A stretch of DNA of 41,784 nt from Gammaproteobacteria bacterium (GCA_028289815.1 JAPYNQ010000007.1:1-41784); one strand, 5' to 3'. Counted from the stretch's first letter, positions 1 to 9,842 are shown. The notes: generated by a model not told the origin, from the sequence alone. Translations and numbers: made by a program.

Positions 1-177
1 AATATGCTATTAGCACATAATAACTGAAAGCTTCGAGTTCTTCTGTCAGGAAATTTGATAGAACGATATATTTATTTTGTATTATAGTTTTTTTTATGTT
101 TATATATCTGTTTGATGTAATCTACAACAGAGATGATAAGCTTCTCTTGAAGAGAGCCTGGAATTGGTTGTTCACAG

Positions 178-1833
178 TCATTTTTGATAAAAACGATCAT
201 ATATCATTTCATAGGTTATCGGGGCGTAGTAATCAGCTTTTTTCAGCAGATATGCTGCCTTATCTTCGTGGCCATTGCTTTGCATGATGCGTGCCTCCAG
301 CCGGTAGTAATATGATCGGTCAGGGCTTGTGTGTTGCAGCCATCGTACCCACTCCAGTGCATGGGCGGGGTGGGTTCTGAACCAACTGTTAATCCAGATT
401 TGCATTGTCAGCAGGTTGCTCGGAAAGGCCCGCACAATAGTGGCTTTCAGACTCGTAGGGTGCGGTACCTGTCTGTCGAGTGCAATGTAATTTACCAGTA
501 TCTGTAGCAATACTGCGGGTATCAGGGTAGTGACTATCAGTATCAGCGGTCGTCTGCACACGGCAGATTGTAGCGTAAAGGTGTTGGTATGCCTTGGTTG
601 ATGCAGAAGTAATACCGCAAGCGTGACGCTGAATATCAATAGTGACCAGGCGTGATATAAAGGCCCGGAGAGTAGCCCGACGATTAGTAGAGAAATTGTT
701 GCTGCAACAGCTGAGGTTATATAGGGATTCCTGCGGGATGTATGGCTCTGATGAAAATGGTATAAATTTCTGGATAGCACCGAGGTAATGAAATAAAGCA
801 GTGCCAGCCCACCAAGGAGACCCCAGTCGGTAATAAACTGGACGATAAAATTATGCGGCTGTACCGCCGCTATATATCGTTGCGGCATGAATAAATAGCC
901 GTCAGGTCCCAAGCCTACGACAGGATGTGTTGTCGTAGCCGATAAAGCGTCTTTCCAGAGCGTTATCCTCATGCTTGACGATAGATCCATTTTATCCAGC
1001 AGTGAAATATCATCTGGTATTTTTTGTCTGGCAACCACCATAGCCAAACGGTGGTCCTTGACCGGATAGTTGAGTGAAGCCGAATAAGATATAAGTACGA
1101 TAAGGAATACGAGAATACTACTCTGCAATTTTTTCCTGCTGTATGTCACCAAGAGTATGGATACTGTCATTATTGCCAGAAGAGGTGCTCTGCCGCCACT
1201 CCAGATAATAAAGGCGAGCGAAAGAGCACAGCCTGCGAAATAGAAAGCAGATACTATCCTCAGCTTTTTAGTATTGACCAGCATGGAGAGTGACATGGTA
1301 TAACTGACTACAGGCAGATATGACGAGTTTCTTATATGATTGAAAGGTTTAATATTGGTAACCCAGGGATGCGTTTCAGGCATAGGCAGTCGATACCAAG
1401 TAAATAGTATGAATATCAAAATGACCAGGAAAGCAATGGTTATTGAATCCGGTATCAGACGTAGTAATCCGGGATTATTTTTTAATGTGTGTGCTAGTAA
1501 AAACATGAATAGCATGGTACTGACCCACTCAGCCTGCCTGACCAGCGCAGCAACAGTATGCTCCGCCATAACAGCAGACAGGTTTGAGAATATGATCCAG
1601 ATTAGCAGGGCATATTTTTCACGAGCAGTGATATGGATTGTAGCGGGCTGTGCGGATAAATGTGTTAGCCAGTAAAGCATGAATAATACTTCAACCAGCA
1701 TGGTCAATGACCGGGTTGAATAAGTATTAGGATAGGGTGAAATAAGATACTGCCCTAGCAGCGTCATCAGGATTGCAGAGGTGCATAGACAAAGCAGCAG
1801 GATTCGGGGTTTATTATAGTTCACGGTGTGCAT
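178..1833 (-). CDS. O-antigen ligase / PglL-type O-oligosaccharyltransferase family membrane protein
   Basis: A 551-residue polytopic membrane protein with about ten hydrophobic segments. It carries the Wzy_C/WaaL-type signature: a WSGGR motif near residues 211-215, an Arg at 289 in SSSMRITLW, and a large loop ending in PHNFIVQFITDWGLLGG with His327. In this family (WaaL, PglL, PilO/TfpO) the loop His and Arg residues transfer a lipid-linked glycan to lipid A or to a protein. The last 50 residues look like a TPR-type helical pair (ALEWVRWLQ, then NGHEDKAAYLLKKA), as in protein-targeted ligases. Its start lies 20 bp inside the end of the sulfatase-fold gene, so the two are probably translationally coupled. 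Two pilins ending in Ser lie upstream in the same direction, which makes pilin glycan ligase an attractive inference. O-antigen ligase or polymerase remains possible. Confidence 0.85.
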   Translation of the reverse strand: MHTVNYNKPRILLLCLCTSAILMTLLGQYLISPYPNTYSTRSLTMLVEVLFMLYWLTHLSAQPATIHITAREKYALLIWIIFSNLSAVMAEHTVAALVRQAEWVSTMLFMFLLAHTLKNNPGLLRLIPDSITIAFLVILIFILFTWYRLPMPETHPWVTNIKPFNHIRNSSYLPVVSYTMSLSMLVNTKKLRIVSAFYFAGCALSLAFIIWSGGRAPLLAIMTVSILLVTYSRKKLQSSILVFLIVLISYSASLNYPVKDHRLAMVVARQKIPDDISLLDKMDLSSSMRITLWKDALSATTTHPVVGLGPDGYLFMPQRYIAAVQPHNFIVQFITDWGLLGGLALLYFITSVLSRNLYHFHQSHTSRRNPYITSAVAATISLLIVGLLSGPLYHAWSLLIFSVTLAVLLLHQPRHTNTFTLQSAVCRRPLILIVTTLIPAVLLQILVNYIALDRQVPHPTSLKATIVRAFPSNLLTMQIWINSWFRTHPAHALEWVRWLQHTSPDRSYYYRLEARIMQSNGHEDKAAYLLKKADYYAPITYEMIYDRFYQK

Positions 1834-3931
1834 TTCGTAGAGATGGCAGCATAGTAGTACGTGCTTCCATAGAAGACCATTTTTTCAGTGAATCCATGAT
1901 GGTCTCATTGCCACAAAGTTTATTTTGATCAAATCCGGTATCGTCCCGATAATGCTCACAAAGCTGATTGAACATATCGTATGCGGGGGCATTGAGTCCT
2001 TCTACAGGTGTACTGGCAGGCCACCATACGCCGGTTTTGTGATTCACCAGTATCAGTTCATCTTGCAGATCCGGAAACAATGCTAATAGCCAGTCCCGGT
2101 AAATGATGCCCCGTTGCTTGTCGTACATTAACAGGTCAATCTTGTCGGGCATGAGTCTCACTTGGCCCTGTGGATTGACTTCGTAGAAGGAGATTCCGCC
2201 TCTGATGATATCCTCGACATCTACTGAGTCTGCGGGGACAAAGGTGGTACCGAAACTGCTCTCAAGATAAAGATGCCGATCATGGTTGCTATCAGACAGG
2301 GGCATACCGTCAAGTTGGTTTCCGTGGCGAATCCCAAGATCGTTCAATACTGTCGGGTAAATATCTATAAGGCTTTTCAATTCATTGCTTCTGGATGGTC
2401 TGGTTTGTGGTGTTTTTCGTGCCAGCAGTACCCTGAATTGCTCCAGGTCGGTAATTTTTGTGCCATGCCCTGGTGCGTTTGTGGCAAATGTGGTGTAGGG
2501 GTTCCCCGGTGTAAGCCTGTCTGTACTGAAATCAAAGCTTTCTCCGTGGTCCGATATCAGGTAGATGTGTGAATTTTCGATGAACTGTAGTCGTTGCAGC
2601 ATAGCCATCAGCTGTTTGAACTGCTCATCAACCAGCTGCAGCATTGACAGATAGGTGAAATAGACGGATTCGTTGTAGCTTGTCGGTTTTCCATGTCCCT
2701 GTACGACCTGCATCCCTCTGCTGATGAAGGGGTAATGTGGCAGTGTCAGATGTACCGTGAGAAATACGGGTTTTCCTCTCGCCCCGTGCAGTGCATGCTC
2801 TATTTCGTCAATAAAAGTCTCCGGCCTGTAGAGCGCCGGGTAGGCACGGTTGCTATATACATAAGGAAAAAACCATTTGCAAAATCGGGTTTCGCAAAAC
2901 AAATCCAGTACAGGGTGTCCGATTGCGAGGGAAATAAGAAAGTCGGCGGCACCTGCTTTGGGGCCAACGACCTCGTCAAAGCCGAAGTCTTCGTCAATAT
3001 GGCTGAAGCGTCTTTCATCCATCGCATGGATGGTATGGAAGTGGTTTTTTCGCAATACGGCGACCATATTGTCTTTAAGGTCGAGAGGACGCTTGTCAAT
3101 CAGATTAAACCGTACTTTGTTGTTGACCGGGTGCTTTCCGGTAAGCAGGGCGGACCAGCTTGCGAAGGTTCTTGCTACCGGTGTAAATGTATTCGAATAA
3201 ATCTCCGAGCTCTGTAGAAAATGATCAATGTTAGGCGTCAGGCTGGGACTGAAGCCATTAATACCGAGTTTGTCCGGGCGCAAGGCATCAATACCTATGA
3301 TAATAATATCAGGTGTCGTGTGCCCAGCCCTGACGACAGATGGCGGACTTGCCGGATAGTAGAGGCCGATCAATACGCCGATAATGCCGAGCATGGCGAC
3401 GGTACGCATAGTCGGACTCCAGCCGCTCATGATCCGAAATGCCTGAAACAGAGCCGGACTGAACAGCAGCAGTGCCAGTATCGTCAAAAAGAAGCCCGAG
3501 CTTAACAAGGTATTGGAGAACACCGCCGTGGAGGCCAGCCCGAACAGCTTGCTGTTCAGGCCGAACAGCAAAGTAGTGGCGATGATAAATACCAGTAGGT
3601 TGGCTCGCAAGGGATAGTGATATACACGAATCACAGCCGCCGCCGCCAGAGCGCAGATGCCGGCCCATAGCAGGTATAGCACCAACAGCCCAATGAAGAA
3701 GCCTGCCAAATCAAGTAGCAGATGCAGATTAAGTATCTGCTCCAGAATTTTACGATTTGTGTCGTCATTCAGAATCTGACGCGAGTCAGCGCTGAACAGC
3801 AATATGGTCTGGATGAACAGGCACAGCGACAGATTCAGCAATCCCTGAATCCTGATGCTGGTAATTATAATCTTGGTCCCGCAGTCTGGTGCTTCAGATT
3901 GGCTTTGAATTGCCTGGGTTTGCTTGTCCAT
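1814..3931 (-). CDS. Membrane-anchored sulfatase/alkaline-phosphatase-fold protein (LTA-synthase or EptA-like)
   Basis: A 705-residue protein with about five N-terminal transmembrane segments (roughly residues 26-195), followed by a periplasmic sulfatase-fold domain. Metal and active-site elements are visible: GIDALRPD with Asp215, ISDHGE with Asp461-His462, and PGHG with His489. At the nucleophile position the motif is VARTFASWSALLTG. There is no Cys-x-Pro-x-Arg for formylglycine, and Thr255 is the likely nucleophile. That pattern fits phosphotransferases such as LtaS, EptA and Neisseria PptA better than true sulfatases. The family moves phosphoethanolamine or phosphoglycerol from phospholipid onto glycan or protein. 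Its place in a pilin locus suggests pilin or pilin-glycan decoration, which is inference. A true sulfatase acting on an unknown substrate is not excluded. Confidence 0.85.
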   Translation of the reverse strand: MDKQTQAIQSQSEAPDCGTKIIITSIRIQGLLNLSLCLFIQTILLFSADSRQILNDDTNRKILEQILNLHLLLDLAGFFIGLLVLYLLWAGICALAAAAVIRVYHYPLRANLLVFIIATTLLFGLNSKLFGLASTAVFSNTLLSSGFFLTILALLLFSPALFQAFRIMSGWSPTMRTVAMLGIIGVLIGLYYPASPPSVVRAGHTTPDIIIIGIDALRPDKLGINGFSPSLTPNIDHFLQSSEIYSNTFTPVARTFASWSALLTGKHPVNNKVRFNLIDKRPLDLKDNMVAVLRKNHFHTIHAMDERRFSHIDEDFGFDEVVGPKAGAADFLISLAIGHPVLDLFCETRFCKWFFPYVYSNRAYPALYRPETFIDEIEHALHGARGKPVFLTVHLTLPHYPFISRGMQVVQGHGKPTSYNESVYFTYLSMLQLVDEQFKQLMAMLQRLQFIENSHIYLISDHGESFDFSTDRLTPGNPYTTFATNAPGHGTKITDLEQFRVLLARKTPQTRPSRSNELKSLIDIYPTVLNDLGIRHGNQLDGMPLSDSNHDRHLYLESSFGTTFVPADSVDVEDIIRGGISFYEVNPQGQVRLMPDKIDLLMYDKQRGIIYRDWLLALFPDLQDELILVNHKTGVWWPASTPVEGLNAPAYDMFNQLCEHYRDDTGFDQNKLCGNETIMDSLKKWSSMEARTTMLPSLRNAHREL

Positions 3932-4084
3932 TGTTTATACTGGTCCGGCGCCTTTGATATTCGGATTGATCAGAAGGAATCATTGTATTGATGATTTTAG
4001 TCCGAGGCTATGGTGTATCAGAGCCGCGTTGTAATCCGGTTGCCAGTCTGCCGGGTAATATTCTGTGTCAGTCTCCAGATCGTG

Positions 4085-4963
4085 TTATGCGCGTTTGTTC
4101 GACGCGACGTACAGCAGGGTAGTGATCTGTTCAGAGACCAAGCCGATCATAAATACCAGCATGGCGACCACGAACAACAGCAGTCCCATATTGGTGAATC
4201 TTCCATCTGTCAAATAGGTGTAAAGATAATATGAGCTACCGAGGATAAAGCAGAGCAGAGAGGCAGGGGCAAATATCTTTAAGGGTGAGTACAGTGCGCT
4301 GATTTTGAAAATAATAACGAAGAAGCGAATGCCGTCTTTTATCAGGTTGATATGACTTTTACCTGAGCGTTTGCCGGCTTTTATCGGTATGTAGGTAATA
4401 GTCTTGCCGCTTCGGGAAAGCGCCATAGTTATGGTTGTGGGATAGGAAAATCCATTCGGCAGCAGATATAGAAATGCCCTGAAATCGTCGGCACATACGG
4501 CGCGAAAACCCGATGTCAGATCTTTGATTGACTGGTTTGTTAAATAACTGGCAAGCCTGTTGTAGATAAAATTTGCTATGCGGCGAAAAAGGTTGGCATG
4601 AGTAGATGAATGCCGGGCACCGACCACCATGCTGTAATCTTGGTTGAGCTTTTCAATCAGCCCTGGAATATCTTCCGGACTGTGTTGACCATCAGCATCC
4701 ATGAATATGAATACTTCACCGGTTGCTGCTCGCGCGCCCGCCTTGACTGCAGCACCATTACCCATGGGATGAGGATGGTTGATAACTTTATCGGCATAGT
4801 CTGCCGCGACTTTCCCGGTATTGTCCGACGAACCGTCATTGACAACGATTAGTTCGGCACCACCCAGAATATTTCTGACGGCAGGCAGTACCTTGTCCAA
4901 TCCCGTTGCTTCATTTTTCGCAGGGATGATGACACTTATCATAGCATCACTGATTTTGTTCAT
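4085..4963 (-). CDS. GT2 glycosyltransferase, polyprenyl-phosphate sugar synthase type
   Basis: A 292-residue protein with an N-terminal GT-A domain: ISVIIPAKNEA at the start, VNDGSSDNT with Asp43, and the metal-binding MDADGQH at about residues 88-94. Two C-terminal transmembrane segments follow (about 225-250 and 258-285). This layout is that of DPM1/GtrB-like enzymes, which load a sugar from a nucleotide donor onto polyprenyl phosphate at the cytoplasmic membrane. Such a product is the donor used by GT-C enzymes, and two GT-C-like genes lie immediately upstream on the same strand. It therefore probably supplies their substrate (inference). The sugar cannot be read from the sequence. An internal Met at residue 8 is an alternative start, and neither start has a convincing Shine-Dalgarno sequence. 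Confidence 0.88.
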   Translation of the reverse strand: MNKISDAMISVIIPAKNEATGLDKVLPAVRNILGGAELIVVNDGSSDNTGKVAADYADKVINHPHPMGNGAAVKAGARAATGEVFIFMDADGQHSPEDIPGLIEKLNQDYSMVVGARHSSTHANLFRRIANFIYNRLASYLTNQSIKDLTSGFRAVCADDFRAFLYLLPNGFSYPTTITMALSRSGKTITYIPIKAGKRSGKSHINLIKDGIRFFVIIFKISALYSPLKIFAPASLLCFILGSSYYLYTYLTDGRFTNMGLLLFVVAMLVFMIGLVSEQITTLLYVASNKRA

Positions 4964-5015
4964 GGCACCATGTCTTATTAGGATGTACTCTTATTTTAGA
5001 GCAATTACATGCGGC

Positions 5016-6985
5016 TTACATCCGGTTTATGCGCGGCTGGTTCGTTTTTCGTTGTTGATTTTTCTGAATCATTTCTCCAAATGCATTAATCGTATCAATA
5101 TGTAATTTTACATTAAGTCGGCTGAATGTTTTCGGTATGTCATCAAGTATGATTGTTGCTTCCTGGTAGAGTCTCGCCGATATCAGGTAGCTTGCCTGCA
5201 GTAGCCTGATATCCAGGGTAGGCTTGTAGGTGTATGCCTGTTCCAGGCTATCCATCGTCTTTTGCAGGTTGCCCCGGGATACGAAAATACGCGATTCCAT
5301 GCGGTGTATATGGTGCCTGTTCCATAGGTCTGTATGCTTAAAGCCCGGCGCTTCCTTGATCCTGTTCAATAGACGATGAAATGATTGAATATTCAGGCTC
5401 TCAGGGCACTTTTCATCATAGGCATAAGTTTCCAGGCTGGTCAGTGCTTCCGAAAGATGTCCATAATAACTGGCCTGTTTCAGTTTTTTGAGTGCCTCGT
5501 TGACTCTTACGGGGTAATCATGCTTGTCAGGCACTGCAAAATAAAGCAGGGTGAGGATTGAAGTGGCGCTGTCACCTCTGTTTTTATACAGATAATTTAC
5601 ATGGCGCTGTGCTGCCTGTTTGGCTTCCCGGGACGCCAGAGGATATAAAATTTTTCCGGCAAACAGGCGTGCCCTGATGGAGTCCGGGTGTTCCTCTACC
5701 CATACGGTGGCGGCCCGAACGGTGTCACCCCATAATGACGCATTCGATAGAGACAGTGTTGCTGTTATAGCGATATAGATGCCGAGAAAGGTATAGGCGT
5801 ATCGGCGGTGACGGGTGGGAGTCCGGTATAAAAAGCAGACCACGCTGATCAGTATGCCCAGCATGGGTAGATAGTTTCTGTGCTCAAAGTAAAGCTACCA
5901 GGGGTAGCACGGTAGATTCCATTAAGTGCCCGGCATAAAACCAGAGTATGGCAAATGCCGCCAAGCGGATTTCATGTCTTCCGATAATCGCGATAACCGG
6001 CAGCAGAATAACCAACAGGACACTTATGAAGGTTGAGTCGGGTTCAAACAGGCTTCGGGATACAATAAAATCGTCATGAAAAGCACCGAGCCCGTTCAGG
6101 CGAGGTACAACGATTAACGACAGATAGTCAATCATCGCATGGGACTGGCTATACAGACGTTGGGGAAGATCAAAAGGGTCTGGCGGTATAGTAATCGCTC
6201 GAAAGCCCCATATATGTGATCAATATGATCAGCAGGGCTGCGGGTATAATGGCAAACAGGATTAACCAGTGCCTCAGCAGGGGTGTGCGTTCTTCAGCAC
6301 GGAAGAAAAAATACCCTGTGACAAGTATGTAGAGAAATACCAAGGCGGCATTTTCCTTGCTGTATATACCTGACAGTGTAAGCAACAGGATTAATATACT
6401 TAACAGCAGAGATTTTTTGATATTGCCTTCCAACAGAGATTGCCTGGCATAAAGCCAGGTAATGAGCGTAAGCAGGGTGAAAGTTGCGCTCAGAATGGTC
6501 ATGCGCTGAATAACGTAAAATACGGTTGACGCCTGCAGTGGATGTATCGCCCAGATCGTAGCGACTGTCATGGCGATGAAACCCGCTCTTTTATCTTCCT
6601 GCCTGACAGTCAGACAGGTCTCGCCTGCTGCCCGTATTAATTTCCATGTGAACCAGAATATGAGCACGCTGTTGAGTACATGCAGCAGCAAACTGGTGTA
6701 TTTATGGGGGTACGGATCGCTGGGCCAAGCATGGTCGTTAATGAAGAAGCTGGCCAGGCTGACCGGTCTTCCCGTCGGACCGGAGTCTCCCTCATAAAGA
6801 AAGGCCAGAAAGCGAATATGAATACTTTCATTCGCCCATTTCTTTAATGCACCAAGGTTAGCATCGTCATCAAACAGAAAGGGTCCGTACAATCCAGGAT
6901 ATAAAATGTAGATTGTCAGTGTAACCGGAAGGAATATCCACAATATTGAGTAGCCTATAGAGGTAGTGAAGGCTTTCTGCGGCAT
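5016..6985 (-). pseudogene. TfpW/TMTC-like membrane glycosyltransferase, broken by two +1 frameshifts
   Basis: Three consecutive minus-strand reading frames (6170..6985, about 5884..6135 and 5016..5864) join into one protein of about 655 residues. The joined protein aligns end to end with the intact 644-residue neighbour at 7033..8967. The first break is near 6170-6175, where the coding strand reads CCCTTTTGATC: removing one T restores RPFDLPQRL, matching RNFTLEERL in the paralogue. The second is near 5890-5895, at GCTTTACTTTGAG: removing one T restores VAYFEHRNYLP, matching EIYFEHRNYLP. The N-terminal part keeps GPFLFDDDANL, SGPTGRPVSLASF and several membrane segments. The C-terminal part has helical repeats resembling TPRs. 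Both lesions are an extra T in a T run, so base-calling error is as likely as real decay. If intact, it would be a second GT-C-like pilin glycosyltransferase. Confidence 0.82.
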
Positions 6986-7032
6986 GGATGTAAGTGAATG
7001 AATACGACCTGTATTTTACAGGCAGGTACCAG

Positions 7033-8967
7033 CTATTGTACCTTTCTTTTATCGCTTATGATCTGTCTTTCTAGGAGTTCGATCTCAATCATATAACCCG
7101 GTTTACCCGGTTGATGATCCACCTTGTTGTTCGGCTGTTGCTTTAGCCATAACAGGTGTTCCAAGGCTGCATCATACAGTCGGTGGGTTGCCAGTAAGGC
7201 GGCTTGCACGAGCGCACTTTCGGTATTGAGTCTGATTTGCTGGGAGTGCCTGAAGCTGGATACCGCCTGCTCGCTGTTGTCGTGTAATAGATAAATCAGC
7301 CCGCGAATATGAGACAGCTCATGTAGTACATACTCGCCTCTTTGGGCATGGGGATTTTGCTCCAGGGCTGCCAGGATCTGCAGCGAGTATTCATAATGGC
7401 CTTCAATACATGGCGTGGATGCCAGAAGCTCGACGGCCGACAGAACCAGTTCGTAGGTGCCGACCCGGGACTGATAGTACCCGGAGCGCATGGATTCGAG
7501 AAACCCTGCCCGATTCAGTTTTTCTTCCAGTGTTCGATATTTGCAGTTGAGTTCCAACCAGTGCAGCTGTACGGCCGTCCTTTCAGAGAGGCGGGATCTG
7601 GCGGTTTCCATGATAGACAGGGCTTCAGCCGGCCTGTGATATTTTTCGGCGACTATGGCTGCATTTCTCAGCGCACGCTGTGACCAGGGATGAATGCTCA
7701 TCCATTGCCGGGCAAGCAGTTGCTCGCTGGACCAGATAGTGGTTCTCTGCCAGGTCAACCATGCAAGCAGCGAGATAAATATCACGGGCAGCAGCGCCCA
7801 TAGTGGTCTTTGTTCTATCAGTCGGAACAGCCCTGACATAACGGGCAGGAAAAGAAATACTGCGGGCAAATAATTACGGTGCTCGAAATAGATCTCAAGC
7901 GATATGACCGTTGACTCAATAAGATGACCGGCAAAATAGAACAGTATGCCCATACTGAACCAAGGGAGACGCCCTCGGTAAGTCCACGAGAAGGTGACGA
8001 GCGATACGATGATCAGCAGGGCGGGCAAGGTCGTTGCCGGTTGCAGCCAGCTTTTGGACAACGGGAAATCCTGGGTCAATAATCCCGGGCTGCCGATATG
8101 GGGGATAAACCAGTAGTAAAGATAATCAAGCAGTACCCTGGGTTGGGTCAGCAGGCGCTCCTCCAGAGTAAAGTTGCGAAGGGCGTATGCGGCAGGGATG
8201 TCTCCGCTCCGGATGCCGTAGGTAAAATAGCCGATGATGAGCAGCAGTGGCGCCCATAAAAAAACCAGCTTCCAGTACGGATTCAATGGAATTTTCAGTC
8301 GTTGCAGCACGGTAAGTTCAATGACCAGCGCCAGTATCGGCAGTAAGGCGCCATTTTCCTTGCTGAAGGTGGCGAGCAAGCCTGTGAAAATCAGGGAGGT
8401 ACTCATCAAACCATAGGCCTGCCGTTGGTCTTTGCCGAGCAGGTCTCTTCCATAGACATAGCCGATCAATCCGAGCAGCACAAACAGGCATGACAGCAAC
8501 GCCATACGCTGTACAGGATAGAGTACGGTTGAAACATTCAGGGGATGTAGCAGCCAGATTGCAGTGACACAAAAGGCCACCGCACCGTCTGTTTTGTAGT
8601 TATGACAGATACTCAGCAGCTTTCTGCTCAGTATAAACAACAGCAGCCCGTTCGAAAGGTGAATAGCCAGATTAGTGGTCTTGAACGGTCGAGGGTCGGT
8701 TGGCCAGTTGTTCGCATCCATGAGGAAGCTCAGCATGGTAACAGGCCGTCCGGTCGGTCCGGAGGTATTGCCGAAGACAAATAACCTGAAGGTCTCCCAG
8801 TCTCTGACGCCATTATACTTGCCAAGTGCATTCAGATTGGCAAAGTCGTCAAACAGGAACGGCCCGCTTAAGCCGGGCCAGTAAACGATGATGCAGATAA
8901 GGGTTAGTAGGATAAGACCGGCAAATGTGACAACGACCGAAGGTCGCGGTAATGAAGGATCAGGCAC
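7033..8967 (-). CDS. Polytopic membrane protein with C-terminal TPR-like region, TfpW/TMTC-type candidate GT-C glycosyltransferase
   Basis: A 644-residue protein with about ten transmembrane segments in its first 420 residues and a helical-repeat tail. The first periplasmic loop holds GPFLFDDFANLNAL with an Asp-Asp pair at residues 40-41, followed by SGPTGRPVTMLSFL. Later signatures are LLHPLNVSTVLYPVQRM, AGHLIESTV and YFEHRNYLP. The acidic pair after the first membrane segment is typical of GT-C enzymes, and the membrane-plus-TPR layout recalls TMTC O-mannosyltransferases and the Pseudomonas pilin arabinosyltransferase TfpW. The exact reaction is not established here. The start codon is GTG (8967), only a few bases past the pilin terminator. 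No separate Shine-Dalgarno is obvious except GAGG inside the terminator stem, so translation may depend on read-through. A paralogue broken by frameshifts lies directly downstream. Confidence 0.8.
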   Translation of the reverse strand: MPDPSLPRPSVVVTFAGLILLTLICIIVYWPGLSGPFLFDDFANLNALGKYNGVRDWETFRLFVFGNTSGPTGRPVTMLSFLMDANNWPTDPRPFKTTNLAIHLSNGLLLFILSRKLLSICHNYKTDGAVAFCVTAIWLLHPLNVSTVLYPVQRMALLSCLFVLLGLIGYVYGRDLLGKDQRQAYGLMSTSLIFTGLLATFSKENGALLPILALVIELTVLQRLKIPLNPYWKLVFLWAPLLLIIGYFTYGIRSGDIPAAYALRNFTLEERLLTQPRVLLDYLYYWFIPHIGSPGLLTQDFPLSKSWLQPATTLPALLIIVSLVTFSWTYRGRLPWFSMGILFYFAGHLIESTVISLEIYFEHRNYLPAVFLFLPVMSGLFRLIEQRPLWALLPVIFISLLAWLTWQRTTIWSSEQLLARQWMSIHPWSQRALRNAAIVAEKYHRPAEALSIMETARSRLSERTAVQLHWLELNCKYRTLEEKLNRAGFLESMRSGYYQSRVGTYELVLSAVELLASTPCIEGHYEYSLQILAALEQNPHAQRGEYVLHELSHIRGLIYLLHDNSEQAVSSFRHSQQIRLNTESALVQAALLATHRLYDAALEHLLWLKQQPNNKVDHQPGKPGYMIEIELLERQIISDKRKVQ

Positions 8968-8970
8968 AAT

Positions 8971-9000
8971 AAAAAAGGGCCTCTGTCAAAGAGGCCCTTT
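8971..9000 (-). terminator. Rho-independent terminator of pilin gene 1
   Basis: On the minus strand a perfect 10-bp stem (AAAGGGCCTC / GAGGCCCTTT) with a 7-base loop runs straight into a T6 tract. It lies 26 bp after the pilin stop codon and 3 bp before the GTG of the next gene. It should make most transcripts monocistronic for pilin and limit expression of the modification genes. Confidence 0.88.
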
Positions 9001-9026
9001 CAGTCCTGTAAACAGGTGAACTCGAA

Positions 9027-9449
9027 CTAGCTGCGGCAGCGTGACGGGCGGTATTTGTTGTCCACACTACCGCCGCTGCATTTCCATTCAATGGAACCAC
9101 CACTGGCATTAGGTGATAATTGAATAGTATTATTGGTAGCGTCCACCTTGGAGTTGTACGTCACAGTAATCAAGCCATTGACTACAGCAACGCTAGTTAC
9201 CGCGTTACCAGAAATATCGGTTGAAGTTGCAAGGCCCGCAACACCATTACTTGTTGGCCAAGCACCCTCGGACGAGTAATACTCTGCTACCGCAGCTTTT
9301 ACACCACCAGCCAAGGAGAAACCTTCGGTCACATTGGAGCGCTTGGTGTAGTCCTGATAAGCAGGTAATGCGATAGCCGCAAGAATACCGATGATGGCTA
9401 CCACGATCATGAGTTCGATCAGGGTAAAACCGGATTGTGTTTTTTTCAT
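9027..9449 (-). CDS. pilA: Type IV pilin (major pilin candidate)
   Basis: A 140-residue type IVa prepilin. The leader MKKTQSG is cut by PilD before Phe. The mature N-terminus [21 protein letters not shown] has the conserved Glu5 and forms the pilus core helix. The C-terminal Cys pair (IEWKC ... SRC) encloses 13 residues, the usual disulfide loop. The protein ends in Cys-Arg-Ser. In P. aeruginosa group I pilins a C-terminal Ser is the glycan attachment site, so this residue may be modified here too (inference). A strong AGAGGAG Shine-Dalgarno, a sigma-54 promoter and a strong terminator mark a highly expressed single gene. The second pilin upstream is more divergent in its core helix, so I take this one as the major subunit. 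Confidence 0.95.
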   Translation of the reverse strand: MKKTQSGFTLIELMIVVAIIGILAAIALPAYQDYTKRSNVTEGFSLAGGVKAAVAEYYSSEGAWPTSNGVAGLATSTDISGNAVTSVAVVNGLITVTYNSKVDATNNTIQLSPNASGGSIEWKCSGGSVDNKYRPSRCRS

Positions 9450-9507
9450 TTCAGACTCCTCTAAAAGTTATTAACGAACAGGTATAAAGTAGACCTGTGT
9501 AAACATA

Positions 9508-9523
9508 AGCAATTCTCGTGCCA
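9508..9523 (-). promoter_or_regulatory. Sigma-54 promoter of pilin gene 1
   Basis: On the minus strand the sequence TGGCACG-AGAA-TTGCT matches the sigma-54 -24/-12 consensus (TGGCAC, N5, TTGC) exactly, with the invariant GG and GC correctly spaced. The expected start site is near 9497, giving a leader of about 48 nt. The encoded NtrC-type regulator PilR is the natural activator. Confidence 0.87.
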
Positions 9524-9815
9524 CTTAATGCCAAGCCGCTCCGGATTCCGCATCAGGAAGGGCTTTCCAGCATACTACCACAGCGTGACATCACTGTGGA
9601 TAGCTTGGTAAGAATATTATTGTTCCGCTTGAATTGACAAAATTTGTCCTTTGGTGACAGATTTTGGCTACATTTTTGGCCCGGTCTCCGATACGGTTGT
9701 ATATTCGGGATACCGCCGGACAGGAACAACCTGCCCGAACCGGTTCAGTGAGTCACTGTGAATGAAGATGCTGCCGGGGCCGGCATCGGCAGGCTGTGTC
9801 GGAAAGTTATAGATT
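9524..9815 (-). promoter_or_regulatory. Upstream region of pilin gene 1 with TGTCA elements (possible PilR sites)
   Basis: This gene-free stretch between the two pilin genes holds three minus-strand TGTCA words: at 9655-9659, 9635-9639 (in TTTTGTCAATT) and 9586-9590. Relative to the predicted start they lie near -160, -140 and -91. In P. aeruginosa, PilR binds TGTC-containing sites upstream of pilA, so these are candidate enhancers. The assignment is inference from a short word. The remaining sequence up to the next terminator shows no gene. Confidence 0.4.
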
Positions 9816-9816
9816 G

Positions 9817-9842
9817 AAAAGGGCCTCTGCCTAAAGAGGCCC
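9817..9842 (-). terminator. Rho-independent terminator of pilin gene 2
   Basis: On the minus strand an 8-bp perfect stem (GGGCCTCT / AGAGGCCC) with a 6-base loop is followed by TTTTC. It lies about 30 bp after the stop of the second pilin. It closely resembles the terminator of pilin gene 1, which suggests that the gene duplicated together with its terminator. Confidence 0.8.

Noticed and set aside
96-287. 63-codon plus-strand frame at the left edge
   Set aside because: It overlaps the end of the ligase gene on the other strand and has no ribosome site or recognisable sequence.
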